Shown here one piece after another: positions 34,852 through 44,095 of a stretch of 64,000 nt of DNA (positions are counted from its first letter, which is position 1; each line of letters opens with the position of its first letter). The position numbers were made by a program, and so were the translations under genes. Source of the DNA: Mesorhizobium sp. WSM3860 (GTDB lineage Bacteria > Pseudomonadota > Alphaproteobacteria > Rhizobiales > Rhizobiaceae); assembly GCF_002294995.1 (NCBI RefSeq), contig NZ_NSGF01000004.1:248001-312000 (forward strand). The letters are read 5' to 3'. The notes under the pieces are model-generated. The model saw only the letters and a list, made by a program, of their open reading frames with translations. It was not told where the DNA came from and did no database searches.

Positions 34852-36030
34852 ATGCAGCCTAATCTTAAATTCTCGCGAAGCGAATTTGCCGATCGCCTCG
34901 CCAACACGCGGAAAGCCATGGAGGCCAAGGGCGTCGACCTGCTGATCGTCAGCGATCCCTCCAACATGGCTTGGCTGACCGGCTATGACGGCTGGTCCTT
35001 CTATGTGCATCAGGCGGTCATCGTGCCGCCTTCGGGCGAGCCGGTCTGGTATGGCCGCGGCCAGGACGCCAACGGCGCCAAGCGCACCGCCTATCTCGCG
35101 CACGACAACATCATCGGCTACGCCGACCACTATGTGCAGTCGACCGAGCGGCACCCGATGGACTATCTCGCCAGCGTGCTTGCCGATCGCCGCTGGGACA
35201 AGCTGACCATCGGCGCCGAGATGGACAATTATTGGTTCTCGGCGGCTGCCTTCGCCTCGCTGCAGAAGCACCTGCCCAACGCCCGCTTCGTCGACGCCAC
35301 CGCGCTGGTCAACTGGCAGCGCGCCGAGAAGAGCCCGACCGAGATCGACTACATGCGCAAGGCCGCCCGCATCGTCGAGGCCATGCATCAGCGCATCGTC
35401 GACAAGATCGAGGTCGGCATGCGCAAATGCGATCTGGTCGCCGAGATCTATGACGCCGGCACGCGCGGCGTCGAGGGTATCGGCGGCGACTATCCGGCGA
35501 TCGTGCCGCTCTTGCCGTCGGGTGCCGACGCCTCGGCGCCGCATCTCACCTGGGACGACCAGCCGATGAAGGCGGGCGAGGGCACCTTCTTCGAGATCGC
35601 CGGCTGCTACAACCGCTACCACTGCCCGCTGTCGCGCACCGTCTTCCTCGGCAAGCCGACGCAAGCCTTCCTCGACGCCGAGAAGGCGACGCTCGAGGGC
35701 ATGGAGGCGGGCCTTGCGGCCGCCAAACCGGGCAATGCCTGCGAGGACATCGCCAACGCCTTCTTCGCCGTGCTGAAGAAGTACGGCATCGTCAAGGACA
35801 ACCGCACCGGCTACTCGATCGGTCTTTCCTATCCGCCGGACTGGGGCGAGCGCACCATGAGCCTGCGTCCCGGCGATCGTACCGAGCTCAAGCCCGGGAT
35901 GACTTTCCATTTCATGACGGGTCTGTGGCTCGAGACGATGGGGCTTGAGATCACCGAATCGATCCTGATCACCGCGACCGGCGTCGAGTGCCTGGCCAAT
36001 GTGCCGCGCAAGCTGTTCGTGAAGGATTGA
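34852..36030 (+). CDS. doeA: Ectoine hydrolase (M24 peptidase-like)
   Basis: A 392-residue protein of the creatinase/Xaa-Pro peptidase (M24) fold: creatinase N-terminal domain (LLIVSDPSNMAWLTGYDGWS) and catalytic pita-bread domain. DoeA (EutD) opens the ectoine ring to N-acetyl-2,4-diaminobutyrate. The motif FFEIAGCYNRYHCPLSRTV and LSYPPDWGERTMSLRPGD are characteristic of ectoine hydrolases rather than ordinary prolidases. The ATG at 34852 with GAGG upstream fits the family start; an in-frame ATG at 34816 would add 12 residues. Co-transcribed with doeB five bases downstream. Confidence 0.93.
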   Translation: MQPNLKFSRSEFADRLANTRKAMEAKGVDLLIVSDPSNMAWLTGYDGWSFYVHQAVIVPPSGEPVWYGRGQDANGAKRTAYLAHDNIIGYADHYVQSTERHPMDYLASVLADRRWDKLTIGAEMDNYWFSAAAFASLQKHLPNARFVDATALVNWQRAEKSPTEIDYMRKAARIVEAMHQRIVDKIEVGMRKCDLVAEIYDAGTRGVEGIGGDYPAIVPLLPSGADASAPHLTWDDQPMKAGEGTFFEIAGCYNRYHCPLSRTVFLGKPTQAFLDAEKATLEGMEAGLAAAKPGNACEDIANAFFAVLKKYGIVKDNRTGYSIGLSYPPDWGERTMSLRPGDRTELKPGMTFHFMTGLWLETMGLEITESILITATGVECLANVPRKLFVKD

Positions 36031-36035
36031 GCCCG

Positions 36036-37037
36036 ATGTCAGCTCTGCCTCCATCGCCGATCACGCCGACCGTCGACTTCGAGCGCGACGGTGTCCAGCA
36101 CGGCTTCCTGCGCCTGCCATACAGCCGCGACGATTCCGCCTGGGGCTCGGTGACCATTCCGATCTGTGTCGTCCGCAACGGCAACGGGCAGACGGCGCTG
36201 CTTACCGGGGGAAATCACGGCGACGAATATGAAGGCCCGCTGGCGCTCTACGAACTCGCTCGCACGCTCGACCCGAAGGACGTCACCGGCACGGTGATCA
36301 TCGTGCCGGCGATGAACTATCCGGCGTTCCGCGCCGGCAGCCGCACCTCGCCGATCGACAAGGGCAACATGAACCGCAGCTTTCCCGGCCGGCCGGACGG
36401 TACCGTGACGGAAAAGGTCGCCGACTATTTCCAGCGCAAATTGCTGCCGCGGGCGGACATCGTGTTCGACTTCCACTCCGGCGGAAAGACGCTGGACTTC
36501 GTGCCTTTCTGCGCGGCGCATACGCTGCCGGACAAGGAGCAGGAAAAGAAGGCCTTCGCCGCGGTCGAGGCTTTCTCGGCACCGTTCTCGGTGCGTATGA
36601 CCGAGATCGACACCGTCGGCATGTATGACACCGCGGCCGAGCAGATGGGCAAGGTCTTCGTCACCACCGAGCTCGGCGGTGGCGGCACGGCCCGGGCCGA
36701 GACGGTGCGCATCGCCCGCCGCGGCATCCTCAATGTGCTGCGCCATGCCGGCATCGTTGATGGTGCGGTCGAGAAAACTCGAACTCAATGGCTCGACATG
36801 CCCTCGGGCGACTGCTTTGCGTTTGCCGAAGACGAGGGCATGATCGAGACCATGATCGACCTCGGCGAGAAGGTGGAGGAAGGCCAGGTCGTCGCGCGCA
36901 TCCATTCGACCGGTCGCACCGGCACCGCGCCCCAGGAGATCAAGGCCAGGATGTCGGGACTCTTGGCCGCGCGTCATTTCCCCGGCCTTGTCAAGGCCGG
37001 CGATTGTGCCGCGGTGCTTGCCGTCGAGGTTGACTGA
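36036..37037 (+). CDS. doeB: N-alpha-acetyl-L-2,4-diaminobutyrate deacetylase
   Basis: A 333-residue zinc deacylase of the succinylglutamate desuccinylase/aspartoacylase family. Zinc ligands are apparent at His61 and Glu64 (GGNHGDEYEG) and His147 (DFHSGG); MNRSFPGRPDG holds the conserved Asn-Arg substrate motif. DoeB removes acetate from N-acetyl-diaminobutyrate, giving diaminobutyrate for DoeD. It is the last gene of the rightward operon and faces fucD with a 61-bp spacer that shows no clear terminator. Confidence 0.93.
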   Translation: MSALPPSPITPTVDFERDGVQHGFLRLPYSRDDSAWGSVTIPICVVRNGNGQTALLTGGNHGDEYEGPLALYELARTLDPKDVTGTVIIVPAMNYPAFRAGSRTSPIDKGNMNRSFPGRPDGTVTEKVADYFQRKLLPRADIVFDFHSGGKTLDFVPFCAAHTLPDKEQEKKAFAAVEAFSAPFSVRMTEIDTVGMYDTAAEQMGKVFVTTELGGGGTARAETVRIARRGILNVLRHAGIVDGAVEKTRTQWLDMPSGDCFAFAEDEGMIETMIDLGEKVEEGQVVARIHSTGRTGTAPQEIKARMSGLLAARHFPGLVKAGDCAAVLAVEVD

Positions 37038-37098
37038 AGCGCGCCAGATAGAGGCGACGCGGTAACGCCGCCAAGGCAGCCTGCGTCACGGCTGGCAT

Positions 37099-38376
37099 TC
37101 AATCGTGGAATTGGTAGGCGGCAATGGAGTCCAGCTTCATCTCGATCGAGAAGCCCGGCGCCGTCGGCGGCATGTAGGCCGCATTCTCGATGACGCAGGG
37201 CTCGAGGAAATGCTCGTGCAGGTGATCGACATATTCGATCACCCGGTCCTGCTTGGTGGCCGAGACCGCGATATAGTCGATCATCGACAGATGCTGGACA
37301 TATTCGCATAGTCCGACGCCGCCGGCATGCGGCCAGACCGGCAGGCCGAACTTGGCGGCGATCAAAAGCACCGCCAGCACCTCGTTCAGGCCGCCCATGC
37401 GGCAGGAATCGATCTGCACGATATCGATCGCGCCGCCGGCGATGAACTGCTTGAACATGATGCGGTTCTGGCACATCTCGCCGGTCGCAACCTTGATCGG
37501 CGCCACCGCCTTGCGGATCTTGGCATGGCCGGCGACATCGTCCGGGCTGGTCGGCTCTTCGATGAAGAAGGGCTTGGCGAAGGCAAGATCGCCCAGCCAG
37601 TCGATCGCCTGGTCGACCTCCCAGACCTGGTTGGCGTCGATCATCAGGTAGCGATCCGGGCCGATCACCTCGCGGGCGATCCTGAGGCGGCGGATGTCGT
37701 CGGCGCGGTCGCGGCCGACCTTCAACTTGATGTGATTGAACCCTTCGTCGACGGCTTCCTGGCAGAGGCGCCGGAGCTTGTCGTCCGGATAGCCGAGCCA
37801 GCCGGCCGATGTGGTGTAGCAGGCATAGCCTTCGCGTTCGAGGGTGGCGATGCGCTCGGCCTTGCCGGCCTCGGCCTTCCTCAGGATCTCCAGCGCCTCG
37901 GCCGGCGTGATCGCGTCGGTGAGATAGCGGAAGTCGACGATGCGCACGATCTCTTCCGGGCTCATCTCGGCGACCAGCCGCCAGACCGGCTTGCCGGCTT
38001 CCTTGGCCCACAGGTCCCAGACTGCATTGACCACCGCACCGACGGCAAGGTGCATGGCGCCCTTGTCTGGACCGATCCAGCGCAATTGGCTGTCGCCGGT
38101 CACGTGATGCCAGAAGCGTCCGGGATCCTGCTTGACCCAGTCGAGGTCGAGGCCGACGACAAGATGGCGCAATGCCTCGATCGCCGCGCAGCAGATCTCG
38201 TTGCCGCGGCCGATGGTGAATGTGAGCCCGTGGCCGCTAAGCCCGTCGCTATCGGTGTCGAGGATGACGTAGGCGGCCGAATAATCGGGGTCCGGATTCA
38301 TCGCATCCGAGCCGTCGAGACTCTGCGACGTCGGGAAGCGCAAATCGAAGACGCGAAGATCTCTAATGCGGGTCAT
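37099..38376 (-). CDS. fucD: L-fuconate dehydratase (enolase superfamily)
   Basis: A 425-residue enolase-superfamily enzyme. Lys217/Lys219 (IKLKVG), Asp247 (MIDANQ), Glu273 (FIEEPT), Glu300 (ATGEMC) and His350 (WPHAGG) are each exactly one position before the residues I recall for Xanthomonas campestris L-fuconate dehydratase (Lys220, Asp248, Glu274, Glu301, His351). It would dehydrate L-fuconate to 2-keto-3-deoxy-L-fuconate. The start at 38376 lies 13 bases after the SDR stop. It is the terminal gene of the ten-gene leftward operon starting at 46413. Confidence 0.93.
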   Translation of the reverse strand: MTRIRDLRVFDLRFPTSQSLDGSDAMNPDPDYSAAYVILDTDSDGLSGHGLTFTIGRGNEICCAAIEALRHLVVGLDLDWVKQDPGRFWHHVTGDSQLRWIGPDKGAMHLAVGAVVNAVWDLWAKEAGKPVWRLVAEMSPEEIVRIVDFRYLTDAITPAEALEILRKAEAGKAERIATLEREGYACYTTSAGWLGYPDDKLRRLCQEAVDEGFNHIKLKVGRDRADDIRRLRIAREVIGPDRYLMIDANQVWEVDQAIDWLGDLAFAKPFFIEEPTSPDDVAGHAKIRKAVAPIKVATGEMCQNRIMFKQFIAGGAIDIVQIDSCRMGGLNEVLAVLLIAAKFGLPVWPHAGGVGLCEYVQHLSMIDYIAVSATKQDRVIEYVDHLHEHFLEPCVIENAAYMPPTAPGFSIEMKLDSIAAYQFHD

Positions 38377-38389
38377 GCTCGGTGCCTCA

Positions 38390-39121
38390 TCAGATCGACC
38401 AGCCGCCGTCGATATTATAGGCCTGTCCGGTGGTATAGGTGGCGCCGGCGAGATAGACGGCAAGATCGGCGATCTCCTCCGCCGTGCCCAGCCTTCCCAT
38501 CGGCTGGCGGGCGATGAACGCCGCGCGGGCGGCTTCATAGTCGCCCTGGGCGCGCATGCGGCCTTCGAGCGAGGGGCTCTCGACCGTACCGGGGCAGATC
38601 GCGTTGCAGCGGATGCCTTTACCGACATAGTCGGCGGCGATCGACTTGGTCAGCCCGATCACGGCCGCCTTGGTCACGCCATAGGCGAAGCGGTTCGGCA
38701 CGCCTTTCGGCGCGCCGGCGACCGAGGACATGTTGATGATCGCCCCATCGCCGCGCTCCAGCATGCCGGGCAGCACAGCGCGGATGGTGCGGATCATGGC
38801 GCGCACATTGAGGTTGAAGGCGAAGTCGAGGTCCTCGTCCTTCATCTCGAGGATAGAGCCGGAGTGGACGAAGCCGGCGCAGTTGAACAGCACATCGACA
38901 CGGCCGATTTCGGCGAAGGCGGCCTTCACGGCCTCGTCGTTCAGCACGTCGAGCCGGCGGCTCACGATGCCTTTCTGGCCGCCAAGCTCGGCCAGCGCCG
39001 CTTCGTTGATGTCGGTGGCGTGGACGATCGCGCCCGCCTTGGCGAAAGCCATCGCGCTAGCCCGTCCGATGCCTTGCGCAGCGGCTGTTACGACCACCAC
39101 CTTGCCTGTGAGATCAGCCAT
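38390..39121 (-). CDS. SDR oxidoreductase, probable 2-keto-3-deoxy-L-fuconate dehydrogenase
   Basis: A 243-residue classical SDR: TAAAQGIGRASAMAFAKAG cofactor loop, NCAG (LFNCAGFV), Ser in INMSSVAG and the Tyr/Lys pair in YGVTKAAVIG. The segment CNAICPGTVESPSL with a following Arg resembles the DHRS6/BDH2-type enzymes and bacterial keto-deoxy-fuconate dehydrogenases, which have a basic pocket for small hydroxy acids. Placement directly before fucD suggests it oxidises that enzyme's product to the 2,4-diketo acid. No FAH-type diketo-acid hydrolase or aldolase, the usual next step, is in the window. Confidence 0.82.
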   Translation of the reverse strand: MADLTGKVVVVTAAAQGIGRASAMAFAKAGAIVHATDINEAALAELGGQKGIVSRRLDVLNDEAVKAAFAEIGRVDVLFNCAGFVHSGSILEMKDEDLDFAFNLNVRAMIRTIRAVLPGMLERGDGAIINMSSVAGAPKGVPNRFAYGVTKAAVIGLTKSIAADYVGKGIRCNAICPGTVESPSLEGRMRAQGDYEAARAAFIARQPMGRLGTAEEIADLAVYLAGATYTTGQAYNIDGGWSI

Positions 39122-39141
39122 GTTGCTTTTGTCTCCGTCGT

Positions 39142-39594
39142 TCAGCCGAGCCGGGGGCGCCGCTCGACGATATAGATGTGATCGGCAGCGAGTACGACTT
39201 CGTCGCGCTGGTTCAAAACCTCGACGCGTTCGATGACGCGCCCCGAGTCCGGCCGCTTCGGATCGCCTTCCTTCGCCGCAATCGTCGTGCGCGTGCGGAT
39301 CGTGTCGCCGATGAAGACGGGCTTGATGAAACGCAGCCTGTCATAACCGTAGGAGAAGGCGACTGGGTTGATGACGCTCGCGGTCAGGCCGACGCCAACC
39401 GAGAACACCAGCGTGCCATGCGCGATGCGCTGGCCGAAGGGCGTCGTCTTCATGAACTCGGCGTCCATGTGGTGCGGAAAGAAATCGCCGGTGTGGCCGG
39501 CATGGACGACGAAGTCCGTCTCAGTGATGGTGCGGCCGCTGGTCAGCCGCGACGAGCCGATCTCGTAGTCCTCGAAATAGGTGACCTGTTCCAT
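39142..39594 (-). CDS. MaoC family dehydratase (hot-dog fold)
   Basis: A 150-residue hot-dog protein. The active-site loop [17 protein letters not shown] (residues 31-47) keeps the P-x-H-x-D hydratase signature as PHHMD, and the C-terminal [20 protein letters not shown] block is strikingly like that of the second MaoC protein at 50637-51191. MaoC enzymes normally hydrate enoyl-CoA thioesters, which is unexpected in a sugar-acid operon. It lies eight bases after the Gfo/Idh gene and 20 before the SDR gene, so it is part of the operon. Confidence 0.85.
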   Translation of the reverse strand: MEQVTYFEDYEIGSSRLTSGRTITETDFVVHAGHTGDFFPHHMDAEFMKTTPFGQRIAHGTLVFSVGVGLTASVINPVAFSYGYDRLRFIKPVFIGDTIRTRTTIAAKEGDPKRPDSGRVIERVEVLNQRDEVVLAADHIYIVERRPRLG

Positions 39595-39602
39595 GCCGTT
39601 CC

Positions 39603-40676
39603 TTACGGTTTTGCGGTGATCGGCGTCGCCGGCGCGGCGCTTGAACGATAGGCGGCTTCCACCAGCGCCATGGTGTTCCAGGCATCTTCGACTGAACTGA
39701 CCAGCTCTTTATCTTCCCCGGAGGCGAAGCGCTGCACATTGGCCATGCGCCCGACAAAGGCGTCGGGGAACCATTCGCCGGTGAGCGGCACCCCGACCCA
39801 ATCGGAGCCACCTTTAGGGTAGATCTCCAGCACGTCGGGCTCGCCGCGCGGATAGTCGAGATTGAGGCCAAGCTTGACGTAGGCAGCGCCCTCGGTGCCG
39901 CAGATGCGGAACTCGCAGGCCTGGTGCCGCCGTCCGAACTTATGGTCGTGGTTGATCGAGAGCGCGCAGCGAACCGTGTCGCCATAGTCGAGGATGGCGC
40001 TGGTACGAGTCTGCGCGACCTTGTGACTGGGATGGCCGAGCGTCTTGGCATGCACGCCCTTCGGGTCGCCGAGCAGCTGCCGGATCAGGTCGAGATAGTG
40101 GATCGAATGCATGGCGATCTCGACACGCGGCGCCGTGAGGAGGAATTCCCAGAGCTGCCACGGCGTTGCGAGCGCCAGCAAGGCATCGAAGTCGACGACC
40201 TCGCCAAGCCAGCCCTTGGCGATCGCGTCCTTCAGCGCCAGCATCATCGGCGCGAAGCGAAGCTGGAAATTCACTGCAGCCTTGAGCTTCTTGGCGCGGC
40301 AGATTTCAAGGATCTCGGTTGCCTCGCCAAGGTAGTTGCCCATCGGCTTCTGGATCAATGCGACCGCGTCGTCGGGCAGAGCCTTGAGCACCTCGGCGTG
40401 CCGGCCGGGCGGCGTTGCGAGATCGAAGATCGCATCCTTGACGGCGGCCGCCTCGTCCACCGAGCCGAATGCCGTCACGCCCCATTGTTCGGCCAGTTTC
40501 CGAGCCTTGGCCTGGTCCGGATCGTAGAGACCCGCCACTGGAAAACCAGCCTTGCGGTAGGCCGGAAAGTGCGCGTCGCCGACGATCGAGCCGGCGCCAA
40601 AGGTGACGATCGGACGCGGCTTTGCAGGCCTTGGCCAGGACTGCGCCAGCGAGGCGGGATCGAAGGCATCAGTCAT
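39603..40676 (-). CDS. Gfo/Idh/MocA family oxidoreductase
   Basis: A 357-residue NAD(P)-dependent oxidoreductase. The Rossmann motif is [21 protein letters not shown] near residue 25, and [13 protein letters not shown] takes the place of the EKP motif, with Gln replacing Glu. [14 protein letters not shown] carries the catalytic-region histidines. In context it may oxidise a pyranose to its lactone, or epimerise a sugar; the lactonase-like protein at 47471 would fit the former. ATG 40676 overlaps the end of the mutarotase gene by eight bases. Confidence 0.85.
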   Translation of the reverse strand: MTDAFDPASLAQSWPRPAKPRPIVTFGAGSIVGDAHFPAYRKAGFPVAGLYDPDQAKARKLAEQWGVTAFGSVDEAAAVKDAIFDLATPPGRHAEVLKALPDDAVALIQKPMGNYLGEATEILEICRAKKLKAAVNFQLRFAPMMLALKDAIAKGWLGEVVDFDALLALATPWQLWEFLLTAPRVEIAMHSIHYLDLIRQLLGDPKGVHAKTLGHPSHKVAQTRTSAILDYGDTVRCALSINHDHKFGRRHQACEFRICGTEGAAYVKLGLNLDYPRGEPDVLEIYPKGGSDWVGVPLTGEWFPDAFVGRMANVQRFASGEDKELVSSVEDAWNTMALVEAAYRSSAAPATPITAKP

Positions 40677-40998
40677 GGTGGAAGACTTCATCCATCGTCG
40701 CCCACCATTCGCCCTCCTGCCTGGTCGGCAAAGGCTCCTGGCACGGCATGCAGACGGCCCACCATTCCTGCGTCTTCGGGTCGGCGGCCATCTTGGCCAT
40801 GTCGGCGGCATAATCGGTGCCGTGATACTCGAAATAGGAGAACAGCAGGTTCTCCGGCCGCTTGAGGTAAATCGAGTAGTTCCTGATGTTGCAGGCGGAG
40901 ATCATCGTGAGCACGTCCGGCCAGACGGCGGCGTGCAGGCGCACATATTCCTCGACCTTCTCCGGCTTCAGGCCAAGCACCATGCCCATTCGCTGCAT
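40669..40998 (-). CDS. L-rhamnose mutarotase family protein
   Basis: A 109-residue protein of the RhaM/RhaU family (dimeric alpha/beta barrel). The conserved N-terminus MQRMGMVLGLKPEKVEEY and HAAVWPDVL contain the catalytic-type His at residue 22, and the C-terminal tail [13 protein letters not shown] is typical, with Trp-rich sugar-binding motifs (QEWWAVCMPCQ). It interconverts anomers of 6-deoxy sugars such as L-rhamnose or L-fucose. GGAGG lies eight bases before the ATG. Two bases separate it from the preceding enolase-family gene. Confidence 0.9.
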   Translation of the reverse strand: MQRMGMVLGLKPEKVEEYVRLHAAVWPDVLTMISACNIRNYSIYLKRPENLLFSYFEYHGTDYAADMAKMAADPKTQEWWAVCMPCQEPLPTRQEGEWWATMDEVFHHD

Positions 40999-41000
40999 TC

Positions 41001-42122
41001 TCAGTTCCTCCGTTGCGTGACGGTGACGCTGAAATCGGCGATGCTCAGGGCCTTGATCGCATCGAAATCCCAGTCGATGCCGAGGCCCGGCTCGTCCGGC
41101 GCCAGCGCGTGGCCGTTTTCGATCACCATCTTCTTGCCCGTCAATTCATCCAGCTGCGGAATATATTCGACATATTTGCCGTTCGGCACCGCACAGGCGA
41201 GGCTGACATGCAGTTCCATCAGGAAATGCGGGCAGATCGGCATGTCGAAGGCTTCCGCCATATGCGCCACCTTCAGCCAGGGCGTGATGCCGCCGATGCG
41301 GCCGACATCGACCTGGACGATGTTGCATCCGCCCTTCTGCATATATTCGCGGAAATGGCGGATGGAATAGAGTGATTCCCCGACCGCCACCGGCGTCGCG
41401 GTCGAATTCGACAGCCGCACATGGCCGTCTACGTCGTCGGCCGGCAGCGGCTCCTCGATCCAGGCGAGATCGAGATCTCGCAGCCGCTCGGCGCGGCGGA
41501 TGGCTTCGTCGACGGTAAAACCCTGGTTGCAGTCGGCCATGATCTCATAGCCGTCGCCGACGGCCTTGCGCACGGCCGACAACCGGGCGAAGTCCTCGGC
41601 GCCGTGCGGCTTGCCGATCTTGACCTTCGAGCCGGTGAAGCCTTTCGCCTTGGCGGCCAGCGCATCTCCGACAAGCGCTTCAGTCTCGATGTGCAGCCAG
41701 CCGCCTTCGGTGGTGTAAAGCCGGCAGCGGTCCTTGGCGCCGCCGGCGAGCTTCCAGAGCGGCAGCTTCTGCTTCTTCGCCCGAAGGTCCCAGAGCGCAG
41801 TGTCGATGGCGGCGAGCGCGATGGCCGTGATGGCGCCGATGGTGGTGGCGTGCGTGGCGAATTCGAGGTCGTGCCAGATCGCCTCGATCCGGTCACCATC
41901 CTCACCGATCAGGCGCGGCGCGAGGTGGTCGGCCAGAAGCCGCATCACCGAAGAGCCGCCGGTGCCGATCGTGTAGCTGTAGCCCATGCCGACCGCACCG
42001 TCGGCATCGGTGATGGTGACGATCGGCGTCTCCTGGCTGACAAAACTCTGGATGGCGTCGGTGCGCTTCACCTTCGGCACCAGATCGACCATTGCAAGCT
42101 CGACTTTCTCGATCTTCGCCAT
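41001..42122 (-). CDS. Mandelate racemase/muconate lactonizing enzyme family protein
   Basis: A 373-residue enolase-superfamily enzyme of the mandelate-racemase subgroup: Lys166/Lys168 (GSKVKIGKP), metal ligands Asp197 (MADCNQ), Glu223 (WIEEPL) and Glu249 (VGESLY), and an Asp272/His299 pair (QVDVGR, CPHFLM). It is only distantly like the fucD product at the other end of the operon, so the operon has two sugar-acid dehydratase/racemase-type enzymes. The substrate cannot be predicted reliably; another aldonate is most likely. Starts two bases after the ATPase stop. Confidence 0.88.
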   Translation of the reverse strand: MAKIEKVELAMVDLVPKVKRTDAIQSFVSQETPIVTITDADGAVGMGYSYTIGTGGSSVMRLLADHLAPRLIGEDGDRIEAIWHDLEFATHATTIGAITAIALAAIDTALWDLRAKKQKLPLWKLAGGAKDRCRLYTTEGGWLHIETEALVGDALAAKAKGFTGSKVKIGKPHGAEDFARLSAVRKAVGDGYEIMADCNQGFTVDEAIRRAERLRDLDLAWIEEPLPADDVDGHVRLSNSTATPVAVGESLYSIRHFREYMQKGGCNIVQVDVGRIGGITPWLKVAHMAEAFDMPICPHFLMELHVSLACAVPNGKYVEYIPQLDELTGKKMVIENGHALAPDEPGLGIDWDFDAIKALSIADFSVTVTQRRN

Positions 42123-42124
42123 CG

Positions 42125-43222
42125 TCAGGGCCTCAAGGATTTGCCGGTTTCCGCGGAAAAGAGATGCGCCTGCGACAGGTCGAAGTGCATGGCGACGCGG
42201 TCGCCCGCCCTCAAGCGCCGGGGGTTCAGCATGCGCGAAACCCAGTCGCGGCGGTCGAACTCGGCGAACACCAGCGTCTCGTTGCCGAGCGGCTCGGTCA
42301 CCGTCACCGGCAGCTCGATCTCGTGGACGTCAGCGGCATCGCCCGAATGCAGGCCGTGGCCCACGGGGTAGAGGTCATCGGGACGCAGGCCGAACACGAC
42401 CTTGTCGCCGGCGTTCACCTTGGCCTTGAAGCGGCCGGGCAACGGCAGGCTCTGGCCGCCGGAAAAGACGATCTTGCCGCCGTCCACGATCGCCTCCTGC
42501 AGGTTCATCGGCGGCGAGCCGATGAAGCCCGCCACGAAGCGCGTCGCCGGCCGTTGGAAGACCTCGTCCGGCGTGCCGACCTGCTCGATGTTGCCGTCGC
42601 GCATGATGACGATGCGGTCGGCGAGCGTCATCGCCTCGACCTGGTCGTGGGTGACGTAGATGACCGTGGATTTCACCTTGGCGTGCAGCTTCTTGATCTC
42701 GGTGCGCATCTGGGTGCGGAGCTTGGCGTCAAGATTCGAGAGCGGCTCGTCGAACAGGAAGACGTCCGGATCGCGTACGATGGCGCGGCCCATGGCGACG
42801 CGCTGGCGCTGGCCGCCGGAAAGCTGGGAGGGGCGGCGCTCGAGCAGCGCATCGAGGCCGAGAATGGCCGAGGCCTCGGCGACGCGACGGTCCATCTCCT
42901 CTTTCGGCGCGCCGGCGATCTTCAGCGAGAAGCCGAGATTTTCGCGCACCGTCATATGCGGATAAAGCGCGTAGGATTGGAACACCATGGAGATGTTGCG
43001 CGAACGCGGCGGCAGGTCGTTGACGATGCGGTCGCCGATCTCGATCGTGCCGCCGGAGATGTCTTCCAGCCCGGCGATCATGCGCAGCGTGGTCGACTTG
43101 CCGCAGCCGGACGGCCCGACCAGCGCGATGAACTCGCGGTCGGCGACATCGAGGTCGATGGCGTGCACGATCTCCATGTTGCCGTAACGCTTGGTCAGTT
43201 TCTTGAGCGAGACAATCGCCAT
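42125..43222 (-). CDS. CUT1-type sugar ABC transporter ATP-binding protein (UgpC/MsmK-like)
   Basis: A 365-residue ATPase with Walker A GPSGCGKST, signature LSGGQRQRVAMGRAI, Walker B DVFLFDEPLSNLDAKLR and switch His in VTHDQVEAM, followed by a C-terminal TOBE domain (residues about 240-365), as in MalK-type subunits. It is encoded between the permeases and the sugar-acid enzymes in one operon with four-base gaps or less, and should energise the importer made of the two permeases and the binding protein encoded upstream. Confidence 0.93.
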   Translation of the reverse strand: MAIVSLKKLTKRYGNMEIVHAIDLDVADREFIALVGPSGCGKSTTLRMIAGLEDISGGTIEIGDRIVNDLPPRSRNISMVFQSYALYPHMTVRENLGFSLKIAGAPKEEMDRRVAEASAILGLDALLERRPSQLSGGQRQRVAMGRAIVRDPDVFLFDEPLSNLDAKLRTQMRTEIKKLHAKVKSTVIYVTHDQVEAMTLADRIVIMRDGNIEQVGTPDEVFQRPATRFVAGFIGSPPMNLQEAIVDGGKIVFSGGQSLPLPGRFKAKVNAGDKVVFGLRPDDLYPVGHGLHSGDAADVHEIELPVTVTEPLGNETLVFAEFDRRDWVSRMLNPRRLRAGDRVAMHFDLSQAHLFSAETGKSLRP

Positions 43223-43226
43223 CGGA

Positions 43227-44093
43227 TCAACCTTTCACCGCGCCGGAGGTAAGGCCGCCGACGAGGTGTTTCTGGACGATGAAGGTAAGCAGAAGCGCCG
43301 GAATGATCATCACCACGGCCAGCGCGCACATGCCGCGCCAGTCAATGGTGAATTCGGCCGTGTAGTCGAGCAGCCCAACGGGCAGCGTCTTGGAATTGAT
43401 CGAGCGTGTCAGCTGCGAAGCGAGCGCGAACTCGTTCCAGGAGGTGAGGAAGGCAAAGATGCCGGCGGAGGCGATGCCTGGTCCGGCGAGCGGGAACTCG
43501 ACCTGCCAGAAGGCCTGCCAGCGCGTGCAGCCGTCGATCTGCGCGGCCTCGGCGAGATCCTTTGGCACTTGGCGGAAGAAGCCGTCGATCAGCCAGATGG
43601 TGAAGGGCACGTTGAGCGCGACATAGGCGAGGATCAGGCCGAAATGCGTGTCGATGATGTCGAGCCGGGCGTAGACGAAAAACAGCGGCAGCGACAGCGC
43701 GATGCCGGGCACGGTGCGGGTCAGCATCAGGCCAAGGAACATCGCCGACTTGCCGCGGAAGCGGTAGCGCGCGAAGGCATAGCCGCCGGCCATGCCGATG
43801 GCGATGGCAATGACGGTCGAGGTCACCGAGATGATCAGCGAATTGCGGAAATAGTCGAGGACGGGAATGCCGCCCTTGCCGACACCGCTGAACATGGCGA
43901 CGTAGGCATCGAGCGAGACCTGCTGCGGGATCCAGACCGGCGGCTTGGCGAGGATCTCGACCGTCGGCCGCAGCGAGGACAGCACGATCCAGATGCCGGG
44001 CAGGCAGATCAAAAGCATGGCGAGGAACAGGCCGATGCCGTGGGCGGCGACGCCCACGCGGCGCTTCAGGCGGGCGGATGCGTTGGCGTCCAT
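43227..44093 (-). CDS. Carbohydrate ABC transporter permease (MalG type)
   Basis: A 288-residue permease with about six hydrophobic segments; LLICLPGIWIVLSSLRP is the first. The EAA loop is EAAQIDGCTRWQAFWQVEFP. I choose ATG 44093 because GGAG lies eight bases upstream; a GTG at 44102 would overlap the previous gene. It partners the permease encoded two bases upstream. The C-terminus VGGLTSGAVKG is the conserved ending of CUT1 MalG-type subunits. Confidence 0.92.
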   Translation of the reverse strand: MDANASARLKRRVGVAAHGIGLFLAMLLICLPGIWIVLSSLRPTVEILAKPPVWIPQQVSLDAYVAMFSGVGKGGIPVLDYFRNSLIISVTSTVIAIAIGMAGGYAFARYRFRGKSAMFLGLMLTRTVPGIALSLPLFFVYARLDIIDTHFGLILAYVALNVPFTIWLIDGFFRQVPKDLAEAAQIDGCTRWQAFWQVEFPLAGPGIASAGIFAFLTSWNEFALASQLTRSINSKTLPVGLLDYTAEFTIDWRGMCALAVVMIIPALLLTFIVQKHLVGGLTSGAVKG

Positions 44094-44095
44094 TC

